Shown: in pieces, positions 26,450-34,870 of the stretch
Layout of the letters: every line of letters starts with the position of its first letter
How positions within the stretch are numbered: the stretch's first letter is position 1
NCBI RefSeq assembly: GCF_900199455.1
Contig: NZ_FZQR01000017.1
Location: 50,247-114,246 of the forward strand
Direction of reading: 5' to 3'
DNA length: 64,000 nt
Source: Mesorhizobium carmichaelinearum
GTDB taxonomy: Bacteria > Pseudomonadota > Alphaproteobacteria > Rhizobiales > Rhizobiaceae
Made by a program: the position numbers and the translations under genes
The notes under the pieces: model-generated
What the model was told of the DNA's origin: nothing
Seen by the model: only the letters and a program-made list of their open reading frames with translations
Database searches by the model: none

Positions 26450-26749
26450 TCAGTTGTAGACCTTGATGATTTTGTGGGTGCCCGGATCCACGAGCACGGT
26501 CCGGTTGTCGATCACGACGTACCGATATTTGACGTTGGGAACTTCGTGAAGCTCCACGGTGTCGGGCAAAGCCGTGCCGATATTGAGTTCGACGCCGGGA
26601 ACCTTGACCGACGCAAGCGGCTGCTTCTTCACATATTCCTGAATGACTGTGTCCTGTTCGGGCGCAATGACGATTTCGTCAGCAGCAGCCGCGCCGACTC
26701 CGGCGAGCAGCAGAAACGCCGCAGCGGCGGCTTTAATATGGCTTCTCAT
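26450..26749 (-). CDS. DUF1236 domain exported protein, paralogue 1
   Basis: The 99-aa protein has a signal peptide (MRSHIKAAAAAFLLLAGVGA to AAA-DE) and one DUF1236 unit with YVKKQPLASVKVPGVEL and LHEVPNVKYRYVVIDNRTVL. AAGGAATGATC places the start at 26749 rather than 26755. The family is periplasmic, frequent in Rhizobiales and of unknown function. It is about 80 percent similar to 31364-31663. Confidence 0.85.
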   Translation of the reverse strand: MRSHIKAAAAAFLLLAGVGAAAADEIVIAPEQDTVIQEYVKKQPLASVKVPGVELNIGTALPDTVELHEVPNVKYRYVVIDNRTVLVDPGTHKIIKVYN

Positions 26750-26992
26750 GATCATTCCTTTTCTGTGGTTTTAGTGCGGGCTTGGCCTGCAAAAATCGAA
26801 CGTCGCGACTTTTAAAACGTTCCTGAGCTGGGACGTCAGTCCGATTCTCGTTGGGACTTAAGTCTGGCCACGTTAAGGCCATCCTGTGCTGGCGCTGGCG
26901 TGGCCTTTCTGTGCGGTTCCAACACCCTCTTGCAGGCGCTTTTGACTCGGATTAGGTTCGCGCTTTCGCCCCTAGAGGGAGAGCGGAAACCA

Positions 26993-27186
26993 TGGATATC
27001 AACGGCGTTGTCGAACCGGGCGATGCTGACGACCATTTTGGAAGAGCATTGCCAATCCTGCGGCATCCCGGCTGATGCCCAGATCGCGAGAACCTGGCCA
27101 TCCGCATCATGACGCTTTTTATGTCCGGCATGACCGGCCTTGACGACCTGAAGCGGGCGCTTTCCTGCCAGAGCGGCAACGCTTAG
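26993..27186 (+). pseudogene. small hypothetical gene with shifted frames
   Basis: Three short plus-strand pieces follow one another in different frames: MDINGVVEPGDA, MLTTILEEHCQSCGIPADAQ and ENLAIRIMTLFMSGMTGLDD to a stop at 27186. Together they resemble a 65-70 aa rhizobial hypothetical protein with two single-base shifts. This is tentative. Confidence 0.3.
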
Positions 27187-27368
27187 AGGAAGGGCCGAGA
27201 CGAGGACCCATTCCATTTGAGAAGGCGAGCTTCACGCAGGATGGAGGCGCGATCGAAACCTACAAGCGATACAATCTCACGTATCTGCTGCTCTGTAGCA
27301 CCCGATTGGCTTGCAAGCTCGCGAACGGCCTCGGCCGACATACTGGGTCTTTTGGGCTCTGTTGCCAT
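27183..27368 (-). CDS. small helical protein, DUF3606-like
   Basis: The 61-aa product starts MATEPKRPSMSAEAVRELAS behind GGAGGCATGGAG. The AVRELASQSGATEQQIREIV then VGFDRASILREARLL pattern resembles DUF3606 small proteins. Function unknown. Confidence 0.55.
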   Translation of the reverse strand: MATEPKRPSMSAEAVRELASQSGATEQQIREIVSLVGFDRASILREARLLKWNGSSSRPFL

Positions 27369-27770
27369 AACTCCATGCCTCCTGCTGGGGTAGGAGTGCG
27401 ATGGTCGCTCCCGTGCTAGTGTTGCTGACGATTTGTGTTTCTACGCTTCCGTATAGGAAATGAATAGCAGAAAGTCGGCGGGCCAGCGCCCAAGGGAATG
27501 GAAGCGGCCGGCGATGCAATGGGTCAAACCGGGCAGAATCGGCATCTCTATCGAGGCGACCTTTAGGTCGATAGCCCGCCGCAGATGTGCCACCGCTCTG
27601 GCAAAAAACCGGCCGGCCTTCTTGGTCAAGCATTTGCCAACGGAACATTCGAGCGGGCACCAAGTTGGGTCTATGCTGGGCTTATGCCGCCGCGCCCCCG
27701 CGCCCCGATAGAGGCGTTTGGGAGAACTTGAGAGGCCGAATAGTTTCGGCCACTTTGGACGAGCAACGTT

Positions 27771-28238
27771 ATGTCCCGTATTGTTTTGGCTTTTGCTTGC
27801 ATTCTGTACTCCACAGCGTTGGTTCAGGGGAAGCCGTGGCAGCATTTCGGCGTCAAGGAATTTGGCTTCATATTCGATGTTCCCCCCGGCTTTGCGCTGT
27901 CGCAACGTTCTGATCAGGGCGCTGCTTTCGAAGGTGAAAGACAGGCCTTCCTGGCCGTATGGGGCGCTCGGCTGGGCAAAGCCAGTTTTGAAGCCGAAAT
28001 CGAGCATCGCATGGTGCAGGACGAAACAGACGGTTGGAGATTGACGTATAGACGCCTTACGCCGAAATGGGCCAGTTATTCGGGTGTCAAAGACGGCCAG
28101 ATCAGGTATGTCCGCGCCATCAAAGTATGCGCCGACCGCGCCGCACTGTTTACGATCAACTATAGCCGTGATGAAAAGGTGCCCTACGATCCGGTTGTAG
28201 TTCGCATGGTGCGGTCGTTAAGGGCGGAAGGGTGCTAG
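27771..28238 (+). CDS. secreted hypothetical protein
   Basis: The 155-aa protein has an N-terminal signal peptide (MSRIVLAFACILYSTALVQG) and a compact globular domain with paired cysteines (KVCADRAAL and a C-terminal Cys). I do not recognise it. It is flanked by small genes on both strands and appears intact. Confidence 0.6.
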   Translation: MSRIVLAFACILYSTALVQGKPWQHFGVKEFGFIFDVPPGFALSQRSDQGAAFEGERQAFLAVWGARLGKASFEAEIEHRMVQDETDGWRLTYRRLTPKWASYSGVKDGQIRYVRAIKVCADRAALFTINYSRDEKVPYDPVVVRMVRSLRAEGC

Positions 28239-28303
28239 CGCCGTACGAGACGATCCTCGACGCGATCGTTCACCACGACGCTGGCATTGCAGATTGAGGT
28301 AAA

Positions 28304-28516
28304 ATGCCGACCCTCAAGCGAACATACCGTCTACAGATCATGCTCAATGCCAAGGAACTCGCTGTCCTGGATGCTTGGCGCTTTGAGAAACGAATGGTGA
28401 GCCGATCTGACGCAGTGCGGGAGTTGCTTCGACGCGGTCGTACGGCGATAGGGTATGATGCAGATCGAGGCGCGCATTCGGTCGATTTCGGGGTTCTCGA
28501 TCCGCCCGGCGACTAG
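28304..28516 (+). CDS. ribbon-helix-helix-like small DNA-binding protein
   Basis: The 70-aa protein starts MPTLKRTYRLQIMLNAKELA behind GAGGTAAA and has VLDAWRFEKRMVSRSDAVRE, a strand-helix-helix pattern like Arc/MetJ repressors and solitary antitoxins. No toxin gene follows. Tentative. Confidence 0.5.
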   Translation: MPTLKRTYRLQIMLNAKELAVLDAWRFEKRMVSRSDAVRELLRRGRTAIGYDADRGAHSVDFGVLDPPGD

Positions 28517-28536
28517 AGAGCCGCTGCACAAGTCCG

Positions 28537-28752
28537 CTAGTCCAGCTCGTCTATGATTGTTGGGTGTGGCTTACCGCTTTCGCGGAGAGCCTTTGCCAAT
28601 TTATTGAACAGGTGAGGTTTGCCTCTGACGCTAGCCGAATGGGCGTTCACGGTCGAAAGGCCCTGGCCATCGATGCTGAGATGGATGTCATCGTTTTCCA
28701 CGTCGTACCAGACGCCAATCTTGGGATACGTCTTCCCACTTCGATCAGCCAT
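28537..28752 (-). CDS. small hypothetical protein
   Basis: The 71-aa product starts MADRSGKTYPKIGVWYDVEN behind a strong GGAGGAAGTCT site. It reads as a short beta-rich domain with IHLSIDGQGLSTVNAH, seen in many rhizobial hypothetical proteins. Function unknown. Confidence 0.6.
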   Translation of the reverse strand: MADRSGKTYPKIGVWYDVENDDIHLSIDGQGLSTVNAHSASVRGKPHLFNKLAKALRESGKPHPTIIDELD

Positions 28753-29223
28753 AGACTTCCTCCGCCAGCGTTCACTTCTTCCTCAGCAGCCTCACCCCGG
28801 CGCCGCTGCGGTCCTTTGGGGATGTCTGGTCGCGCCTCATGCGCCGTCGTGCTTGGCGCTGGCGTGGCCATTTTGAAGAGGCGGCCCGGCTGTGGCGGTG
28901 CGTTACCAACAACCGGGCCTTGCCCCGGTGCACGTCAAAGGGTGACTAAAACGGCAACCAAGCCCTCCCCCTGGGGAGTTCAATCCCAGCGGGCGTGATG
29001 GTGTTACAGTATTAGCAAGAATGCAAATAGCCGCTTCATGGTATCGCCGCCCTTGGAGCCAGGAGAGAGGGCGGCCCGGCTGCCGGGGGTATATCCTTGG
29101 GGGACAACAGCAGCCGAGCCATACCGGATGGATCTAGGCTCCGGCGGCGCGACCCATTACTGATTCCTCATGGATTCGCAAACGGCGATAGGGTGGCCCC
29201 ATGATACGCCGCTTGGCCAGTGA

Positions 29224-29262
29224 GGCTCGCTGAGTACCCGACATGCCCCTACTCAGCGAGCC
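29224..29262. repeat. perfect 13-bp inverted repeat with 13-base loop
   Basis: GGCTCGCTGAGTA and TACTCAGCGAGCC are exact inverse copies. It lies in a 650-base region (28753-29409) where I find no gene. No T-run follows, so it may be a binding site, a recombination site or a non-coding RNA hairpin rather than a terminator. Confidence 0.6.
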
Positions 29263-29409
29263 CACGTCCCGTACTAGCGGGGCGGTTACCAGCTACCCCC
29301 GGCGAGCCGGCAACGAGGCGCTCCAGCAGCTCGTCGACTATCGGCTCACGCTACATGCACGCCGGCAAGGCCCGTGAGGGACCGGGACGATACCCCATGA
29401 GAGCGGACA

Positions 29410-29649
29410 CTAGGGCGGAATCCGAAGCCGCTTGGCCTTAATCGACTTTGATAATTTTCCGCGACGACTTTTTGGCGGTCGGCCGGCGCCTTTTAACTGG
29501 ATCTGGCCCCTCCGTCGTGTGTGCCGAAAGGCGTAGCGCCGCAATCGCGCCGTCTTTGCATTTCGTGCTTCCATCTCCGCCTCGACTAGTAGCTTAGCCT
29601 CCCGAGCGGCGCGCTCGATGCGCTCTTTGTCGATCCGTCGTTGGGACAA
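29410..29649 (-). CDS. small strongly basic protein
   Basis: The 79-aa frame starts at TTG 29649 behind GGGAGG and encodes SQRRIDKERIERAAREAKLL then a Lys/Arg-rich half. It could bind nucleic acid. The TTG start makes it uncertain. Confidence 0.4.
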   Translation of the reverse strand: MSQRRIDKERIERAAREAKLLVEAEMEARNAKTARLRRYAFRHTRRRGQIQLKGAGRPPKSRRGKLSKSIKAKRLRIPP

Positions 29650-29681
29650 GACAGCCTCCCTGGGCTAACTGACCTATGAAA

Positions 29682-30103
29682 TTATCGTTTGCTAAAATTG
29701 TTCCTTTGTTGGTCTCCGGCGGCCAATTTCGTCACCGCCGCGACGATTTCGAGTGTTCCCGCAGGCTTGACTAGGAACGTACCCGATCGGAAAGCGTCGT
29801 CGACGTGTGACGGTGCTAAGGCTGAATGCACAATGAAGGGCACGCCTTCAGCGCGAAGTTTCTTTGCGGCATCGATGCATTCGCCGTCGCTAAGGTGCAC
29901 GTCAAGACTGCCACATAGGGCCGATGAGTATCCAGGAAATCAGCCGCTTCGGCGCATGACTTCGCGACCATGACCGTATATCCGGCGTCTACCAACGCGA
30001 CCTCGAGGTCCCGGCTGATCAACTGTTCATCTTCGACGACAAGCGACAAGCACAAGGGACGCCGGCATTTGGGTAGCGTTAGCTGGTCGCGAGAGGCTGT
30101 CAA
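29682..30103 (-). pseudogene. single-domain response regulator, frameshifted
   Basis: The N-terminal half reads LSLVVEDEQLISRDLEVALV and AADFLDTHRPYVAVL. One base is then missing near 29902, at the phosphoacceptor loop, where DVHLSDGE would be read. The second half (VHLSDGECIDAAKKLRAEGV, then FLVKPAGTLEIVAAV) follows in the next frame. Restoring one base gives a normal CheY-like receiver. Confidence 0.8.
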
Positions 30104-30153
30104 GACCTCCCGATTTCAGGCAGAGCATCAGTTTGAAATTCTCAGGCGCGACA

Positions 30154-30363
30154 TTATTCGAGCTTCTGGATGCGCCCCTTTTCGATGCGGAAGACCCCTC
30201 TGTTCCCGCCTTGGCGTTCGAAATCAGATTGAAGTTCATCCCATGTGCCAAGATACTGGCCGCAATCGGCGCAGTTGATCGGCGTGAAAGGTTGGGCGTC
30301 TTCAGGAATCTGCAGCCGGATCGTGCCGCGGTATGGGCATTCGGCAAGCTCACATCGAATCAT
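30154..30363 (-). CDS. small zinc-ribbon protein
   Basis: The 69-aa product has CELAECPYRGTIRLQIP and INCADCGQYLGTWDELQ, the same two-knuckle layout and CGxYLG turn as 23335-23523, suggesting paralogy. No clear ribosome site is visible. Function unknown. Confidence 0.55.
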   Translation of the reverse strand: MIRCELAECPYRGTIRLQIPEDAQPFTPINCADCGQYLGTWDELQSDFERQGGNRGVFRIEKGRIQKLE

Positions 30364-30598
30364 TGAAGGAGACGCGTGAGTTAGATACGACTAGGCTCAC
30401 ATCGGAGTTAACGTTAGCAAAAAACCACACGGAGAAAACCTGCTGTTGGGGTCGTATTCGCTCTTGGGATCGACATCGAAGGCAGGGCTTCGAGGCGACC
30501 TCGATCGGCATGTAGCGGATGATAGCCATGCCGAAGTCTTCGTTTGAGCTTCGCGCGCCGATCGGTCCATCCGCGAGATCGATTTCCTCCGTCATCAA
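30350..30598 (-). CDS. hypothetical ORF
   Basis: An 82-codon frame starting MMTEEIDLADGPIGARSSNE with IIRYMPIEVASKPCLRCRSQ. The first part looks coding and the last 30 codons look random, and it overlaps the start of the zinc-ribbon gene. Possibly truncated. Confidence 0.3.
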   Translation of the reverse strand: MMTEEIDLADGPIGARSSNEDFGMAIIRYMPIEVASKPCLRCRSQERIRPQQQVFSVWFFANVNSDVSLVVSNSRVSFNDSM

Positions 30599-30768
30599 CT
30601 CGAAGATAAACTGGGGCGTTGCCCCGGTGCTGGTGCGATGCGAGACTTGTCAATCTCGTATTTCGGAAGTCTCGTGGGCCTCAGCCGCCTTAAACGGAAG
30701 GGTATGTGGCTCGCCCCGCCTTGCGAAAAATGCGCCGAGCCAGGAGGCTGGCATCACTCGGAGGCGAG

Positions 30769-31038
30769 CTAAAGGCGTCCATGAAGAGGGAAACGTGGAA
30801 TTACTCGATCCCGCGGGCGTGATGGTGCGACGCCGGCGCCATGCTGTTGCCGGTTTTTCAGGTAGCCCGCAAAGATCGACAGCTTCTTTTCATAACCTAT
30901 GCGCACCATAGCTTTGCAGCTGTCGCATCTGAAGCTTCCGATTGTGCGGAGCCAAGAACCCGGCCTTACCATAGGGTGTGAGCAGGCCGGGCATTGGAAC
31001 TCCATCGTCACGTCGCCCAATTCATCGCACAAAGACAT
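30769..31038 (-). CDS. small zinc-ribbon protein
   Basis: The 89-aa product starts MSLCDELGDVTMEFQCPACS behind GGGAGAATCC, and the second knuckle is FRCDSCKAMVRIGYEKK. The C-terminal 25 residues look unconstrained. On the plus strand at 30640-30773 another pair of knuckles (VRCETCQSR, PPCEKCAEPGG) occurs in two frames and may be a further decayed member. Confidence 0.55.
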   Translation of the reverse strand: MSLCDELGDVTMEFQCPACSHPMVRPGSWLRTIGSFRCDSCKAMVRIGYEKKLSIFAGYLKNRQQHGAGVAPSRPRDRVIPRFPLHGRL

Positions 31039-31095
31039 TTCCGGATTCTCCCAACCGTTGTCGATCGCAGAATGAGCCCCGGGAACAGGGGCGCT

Positions 31096-31299
31096 TCAAC
31101 CGACATGCGGGTCGACAAGGAACGACGCGGCAATCAGGTCGTCGCCCTCGATACGCCCATGGACAGCCTCCAGAACGGCTGCCACCTTCTGGAATGTCTC
31201 GATCTCGCCGTCTGTAATGTTCGCTTCGAGCATTCGGGTCCGTAGATCGTCGACGCGCGACGCCAGAGCCCCGGAATTCCTAGCCTCACGATGTGGCAT
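31096..31299 (-). CDS. small hypothetical protein
   Basis: The 67-aa product starts MPHREARNSGALASRVDDLR and has TDGEIETFQKVAAVLEAVHG, an amphipathic helical layout. Unrecognised, with a weak ribosome site. Confidence 0.4.
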   Translation of the reverse strand: MPHREARNSGALASRVDDLRTRMLEANITDGEIETFQKVAAVLEAVHGRIEGDDLIAASFLVDPHVG

Positions 31300-31325
31300 G
31301 GTGATACCTATTGCAATCCGCTGAA

Positions 31326-31351
31326 GCCCGTCGCCGATGAAGGCGACGGGC
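31326..31351 (-). terminator. perfect hairpin downstream of the second DUF1236 gene
   Basis: GCCCGTCGCC and GGCGACGGGC flank a 6-base loop, 13 bases past the DUF1236 stop. Confidence 0.7.
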
Positions 31352-31363
31352 TGTTACATCAGA

Positions 31364-31663
31364 TCAGTTGTAGACCTTGATGATCTTACGCGTGCTCGGA
31401 TCCACCAGAACCGTCCGGTTGTCGATCACAACGTAGCGGTATTTGACCTTCGGAACCTCGTGGAGCTCGACCGTATCTGGCAGCGCCGTGCCGACGCTGA
31501 GTTCCACGCCCGGAAGCTTGACGGAAGCCAGCGGCTGCTTCTTCACGTATTCGCGCACGACGGTGTCCTGCTCAGGTGTGATGACGACCTCCTCGGCGGC
31601 CACGGCGCCAATGACGGCAAGCAGAACGAGCGCCGCGGCGGCGCTGGTTAGGTGAACTCTCAT
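31364..31663 (-). CDS. DUF1236 domain exported protein, paralogue 2
   Basis: The 99-aa protein has a signal peptide (MRVHLTSAAAALVLLAVIGA, cleavage near VAAEE) and a DUF1236 unit nearly identical to that at 26450 (PLASVKLPGVELSVGTALPD, VKYRYVVIDNRTVLVDP). AGAGGAGAAAAGT supports the start. The pair, each with its own hairpin, is a recent-looking duplication about 5 kb apart. Confidence 0.88.
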   Translation of the reverse strand: MRVHLTSAAAALVLLAVIGAVAAEEVVITPEQDTVVREYVKKQPLASVKLPGVELSVGTALPDTVELHEVPKVKYRYVVIDNRTVLVDPSTRKIIKVYN

Positions 31664-31866
31664 ACTTTTCTCCTCTTGTAATCTGGCGACAGCAGGACCT
31701 CCTGCGCCGCTGTTCCGAACTTACCGCCAGCGGCATGGTTCCTGACGCAGGACTTCAGTCGCATACTGATCGGACCAAAGGCCCATCCGAAACGGAAAGA
31801 TTTTACAACTTCCTCGCGCGGCCCGTCTTCGAGGGAACTTAAGTCAGGAAACAGGGTTACTAGCCC

Positions 31867-32226
31867 ATGGGCACACACGGCGTTGAAATCTTCGCCAAAC
31901 CGGTCTCACTGGACCATCTTTCCGATGATCCGTTGGTGGCGACCCATATATCAAACAGGATTTTAAAGGCGGCTAAGGATTCGAAGACGGCTGCGAAGTC
32001 AGAGTGGGCAGAGGCGACTGAGGCGCCCAAAACTCCACGTATCGGAGTTGTAGGAGACAAAGACGACGTATTGCAAAATGAAATTGCCAACCCTCTAGTC
32101 CGCATGATCCTGACAGCCTACCGAAGTGACCTTTTCCCCATCCTTTTACTCCTTGGCAGCTATACGGTGTTTGCGTTGGGCGCGGCTCTCATCCTGCTTG
32201 TATGGTTGATCGCGCATCGTGCCTAG
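31867..32226 (+). CDS. tail-anchored hypothetical membrane protein
   Basis: The 119-aa product has a soluble N-terminal part (MGTHGVEIFAKPVSLDHLSD) and one C-terminal hydrophobic helix LFPILLLLGSYTVFALGAAL. I do not recognise it. No strong ribosome site precedes the ATG. Confidence 0.45.
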   Translation: MGTHGVEIFAKPVSLDHLSDDPLVATHISNRILKAAKDSKTAAKSEWAEATEAPKTPRIGVVGDKDDVLQNEIANPLVRMILTAYRSDLFPILLLLGSYTVFALGAALILLVWLIAHRA

Positions 32227-32555
32227 AAACCGGAACGCCCAAAATAGAGATGCCATAAATCGGCCGGGCTATTGCCGGCTCGGCCTTCATCAATTCGAGC
32301 CAAGCGATCCGCGAACGGCTTTGGCAGCGTGCCCAGTACCACGCAGGGCCGGCGCCAAAGGGCATGAAGCGGACGGCGACGCAATGGTCAAACCCGGCGT
32401 TATCGGCCGTGTTAGCGAGGAGGACTTGCGTCACACTCCGCAGCAGGATTTCTGGGGGGAAGGGCGATGCCAATTTATCGAAAGGCAACGAGGCTGACAC
32501 CTTCGACTGGGTTGAGTTTGCCTTGCTGCTCGCGTCTTCCATCAACTGCGGCTTG

Positions 32556-32666
32556 ATGAGCAATCGCCAGATGCGCGCGACGCGCTCGTCTATCGCGAAC
32601 TATATGGCCGGTGTTAGGGAAGAGGCCGAACTAATCTCGCTTTCGAAGGAGCCATTGGGTCGTTAG
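32556..32666 (+). repeat. repeated 36-aa ORF segment, copy A
   Basis: The frame MSNRQMRATRSSIANYMAGV to SLSKEPLGR and its flanks (32551-32677) recur at 39549-39680. In-frame conservation of the end suggests it was coding. It may be the C-terminus of the longer open frame that begins at 32364. Confidence 0.55.
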
Positions 32667-32683
32667 CGACGAGAGCTATTCCG

Positions 32684-32866
32684 CTAGTCCACCACCGACA
32701 GGAGTGGCTTGTGCATTGGCCGTTCGTGCCAAATGACCTGGCGCAAATCGCGCATATCGACCAGTTGTCCACACGTCGGGCAGGTATAGAAATTCTCCCG
32801 CTCGTCGGTAGGGTTGCCATCGTGTCGCTCGCCAGGGATAGGTGCAAAGTCGGGCAGCTTGGTCAT
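32684..32866 (-). CDS. 60-aa zinc-ribbon protein (module copy 2, minus arm)
   Basis: The product starts MTKLPDFAPIPGERHDGNPT and contains FYTCPTCGQLVDMRDLRQVI with His/Cys candidates in WHERPMHKPL. The start and upstream DNA match the 55-aa gene at 26054. Function unknown. Confidence 0.55.
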   Translation of the reverse strand: MTKLPDFAPIPGERHDGNPTDERENFYTCPTCGQLVDMRDLRQVIWHERPMHKPLLSVVD

Positions 32867-32918
32867 CTCATCGTCGGTCCTTCATGCCATCCTGATACTG
32901 GGGCGTGGGAAGTTCGCG

Positions 32919-33010
32919 TCAAGTGTTAGCTGAACCTAATTTCCTGCCGCAAATTGCTTCATGATGAACGATCAGCCGCCGCCCGAAAAAGTGATACCAG
33001 AGCCTTTGCC
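32919..33010. repeat. repeated divergent intergenic module, copy 2
   Basis: It matches 26115-26206 through the first 17 codons of the MNDQPPPEK frame (start 32964), then diverges at about 33010 into the oxidoreductase pseudogene. The membrane helix of copy 1 is missing here. Confidence 0.7.
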
Positions 33011-33019
33011 ACTTTTTCA

Positions 33020-33975
33020 GATGCGACAAACGCGCAAAATGCGGTCCGCTCTCGACCCGAAGGTCCCCGTTGCTGGCCCAGTGGCCTACGCGGCTCTCCT
33101 CGCGGATGGCGGCAGGATTGCCTACGAAAGGCTGCTGCTGTCACGGGGGCCGAACCGGTTCGCCTTGCTATCCCGGAGCCGAGCAATCACCCTTCCACAC
33201 GCTGCGCTCTCTCGCGGACTGCAAGGCGATCATCGAGCGAGCCACGAATGCGCGACGCTGCGTCGTGCTTGGCGCCAGTTTCATTGGCTTGGAGGTTGCG
33301 GCGGCCCTGCGCTCGCGCGGGATCGACGTTCATGTCGTAGCGCCAAACAGAAGGCCTATGGAGCGGGTCCTGGGTCCGCAAATGGGCGATTTTATCCGCG
33401 CCCTCCATGCGGAGAAGGGTGTCGTGTTCCACCTCGAGGACACCGCGGCCGGCATCGACGGCGGCGAGGTGAAGCTCAGCAGTGGCGGCACGTTGGCGGC
33501 CGATTTCGTCGTGGCCGGCGTCGGCGTGAGGCCACGCACTGGGCTCGCGGAAAAGGCCGGGCTCAAGCTCGATCGCGGTGTCGCGGTGACTCGTTCCTGG
33601 AAACGAGCGCGCCCGGATATTCGCGGCCGGCGACATTGCCCGGTGGCCCGACCCTCATAGTGGCGAGACCATCGGGTAGAGCACTGGGTGGTTGCAGAGA
33701 CAGGGGCGCACCGCGGCACTCAACATGCTTGGCAATCGAGAGAAGTTCACCGCGGTGCCGTTCTTCTGGAGCCAGCATTACGATGTCTCCATCAACTATA
33801 TCGGCCATGCCGAGCGATGGGATGAGATCTCGGTCGATGGAGACATCACGGCCAGGGATTGCCTGCTTCGTTTCAAACGGGAAGGGCGCACGTTGGCTGT
33901 CGCTTCGATCTTCCACGATCTCGAAAGTCTGGAGGCCGAGGCGGAAATGGAGCGCCTACCTTCCACGGAGAATGG
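33020..33975 (+). pseudogene. ferredoxin reductase-type FAD/NAD oxidoreductase, decayed
   Basis: Pieces in three frames match in order: ADGGRIAYERLLL, TGAEPVRLAIP, RRCVVLGASFIGLEVAAALR (the NAD-binding GxGxxG-like loop), FVVAGVGVRPRTGLAEKAGL, then PFFWSQHYDVSINYIGHAER and ASIFHDLESLEAEAEMERLP. The N-terminal FAD-binding half is missing and at least three single-base shifts occur, so it is dead. It resembles rubredoxin/ferredoxin reductases of aromatic dioxygenase systems. Confidence 0.8.
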
Positions 33976-34182
33976 AATTACACCGTCGAACCCAACCACA
34001 ATCCGATGTAGTTATTCTCGGACGACGCCTAACCGGTCGCTTCAGCACCTCGGCCGGTTCACGACGTCGTTGCAGGATCGCTTTTCTTCTCGGTGCCAAC
34101 CCAATGAAGGATCAATTCGCACGTTGCAGTTCCATCCATTTTAGACTAAGTCATATGAACTAAGTTTAATTCGGAGCTACAA

Positions 34183-34428
34183 ATGCACACAGTCAACATT
34201 CATGAGGCCAAGACGCAGCTTTCTCGCCTTGTCGAGAGGGCCGCAAAGGGCGAACCCTTCGTCATAGCCAAAGCGGGAAAGCCCATGGTGAAAGTCGTGC
34301 CGATCGACCATCCCACGGCTGGTCAGGTGCGTAGGGTCGGATTCCTGAACGGGCAGATCTCGGTGCCGGATGACTTCGATCGTATGGGCGGCGATGAAAT
34401 CGAGAAACTGTTCGGGATGAAGGAATGA
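34183..34428 (+). CDS. Phd/YefM-type antitoxin
   Basis: The 81-aa protein starts MHTVNIHEAKTQLSRLVERA and continues GEPFVIAKAGKPMVKVVPID, the standard Phd/YefM DNA-binding N-terminus. The C-terminal tail should bind the downstream PIN toxin. Its stop overlaps the toxin start in ATGA, typical for such pairs. It probably autoregulates the operon. Confidence 0.92.
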   Translation: MHTVNIHEAKTQLSRLVERAAKGEPFVIAKAGKPMVKVVPIDHPTAGQVRRVGFLNGQISVPDDFDRMGGDEIEKLFGMKE

Positions 34429-34811
34429 AGCTTCTACTCGACACTCACCTTCTCCTGTGGGCCGCAGGCGAGCCCGACCGACTGCCTATCGCGGCGCTTG
34501 CCTATATCGAGGACCCGCTGAACGAGTTGATGTTCAGTCCGGCCAGCCTATGGGAAATCGCAATCAAGAGTGGTCTGGGGCGTGACGACTTCAAGGTCGA
34601 TCCACGTTTGCTCAGACGCGGTCTTCTGGACAACGGTTATGGCGAACTGCCAATCACCAGCGAGCACGCCATCGGGGTTGACGGGCTCCCGCCGATTCAC
34701 AAGGACCCGTTTGACCGCATGTTGATTGCCCAGTCGATTGTGGAAGGCATCACGCTTCTGACCGTGGATGCACTCGTGGCCAGATATCCTGGGCCCATAA
34801 GACAGCTCTGA
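34425..34811 (+). CDS. PIN-domain toxin (VapC-like RNase)
   Basis: The 128-aa protein has the PIN acidic residues in MKLLLDTHLLLWAAGEP, SPASLWEIAIKSGLG and DPFDRMLIAQSIVEG, expected to bind magnesium for RNA cleavage. Length and context match type II toxins. No truncation is visible, so the module may be active. Confidence 0.92.
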   Translation: MKLLLDTHLLLWAAGEPDRLPIAALAYIEDPLNELMFSPASLWEIAIKSGLGRDDFKVDPRLLRRGLLDNGYGELPITSEHAIGVDGLPPIHKDPFDRMLIAQSIVEGITLLTVDALVARYPGPIRQL

Positions 34812-34870
34812 ACCAAGTCCCTTCAGATTGCGGCTGCCGGGTAGCGGAGCGAACCCGTAACGATTCGCAG

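Noticed and set aside
27441..28007. 188-codon minus-strand frame and weak similarity of 27480-27543 to 32346-32409
   Set aside because: The secreted protein on the plus strand explains the right part. The short DNA similarity is imperfect and neither copy gives a convincing gene, so it was not called a repeat.
29816..30103. Separate 95-aa protein
   Set aside because: It is the first half of the frameshifted response regulator and its last 30 residues are out of frame.
32961..34163. 400-codon plus-strand frame beginning MMNDQPPPEK
   Set aside because: Only the first 17 codons (module copy 2) and scattered pieces are meaningful. The rest is out of frame with the oxidoreductase remnants.
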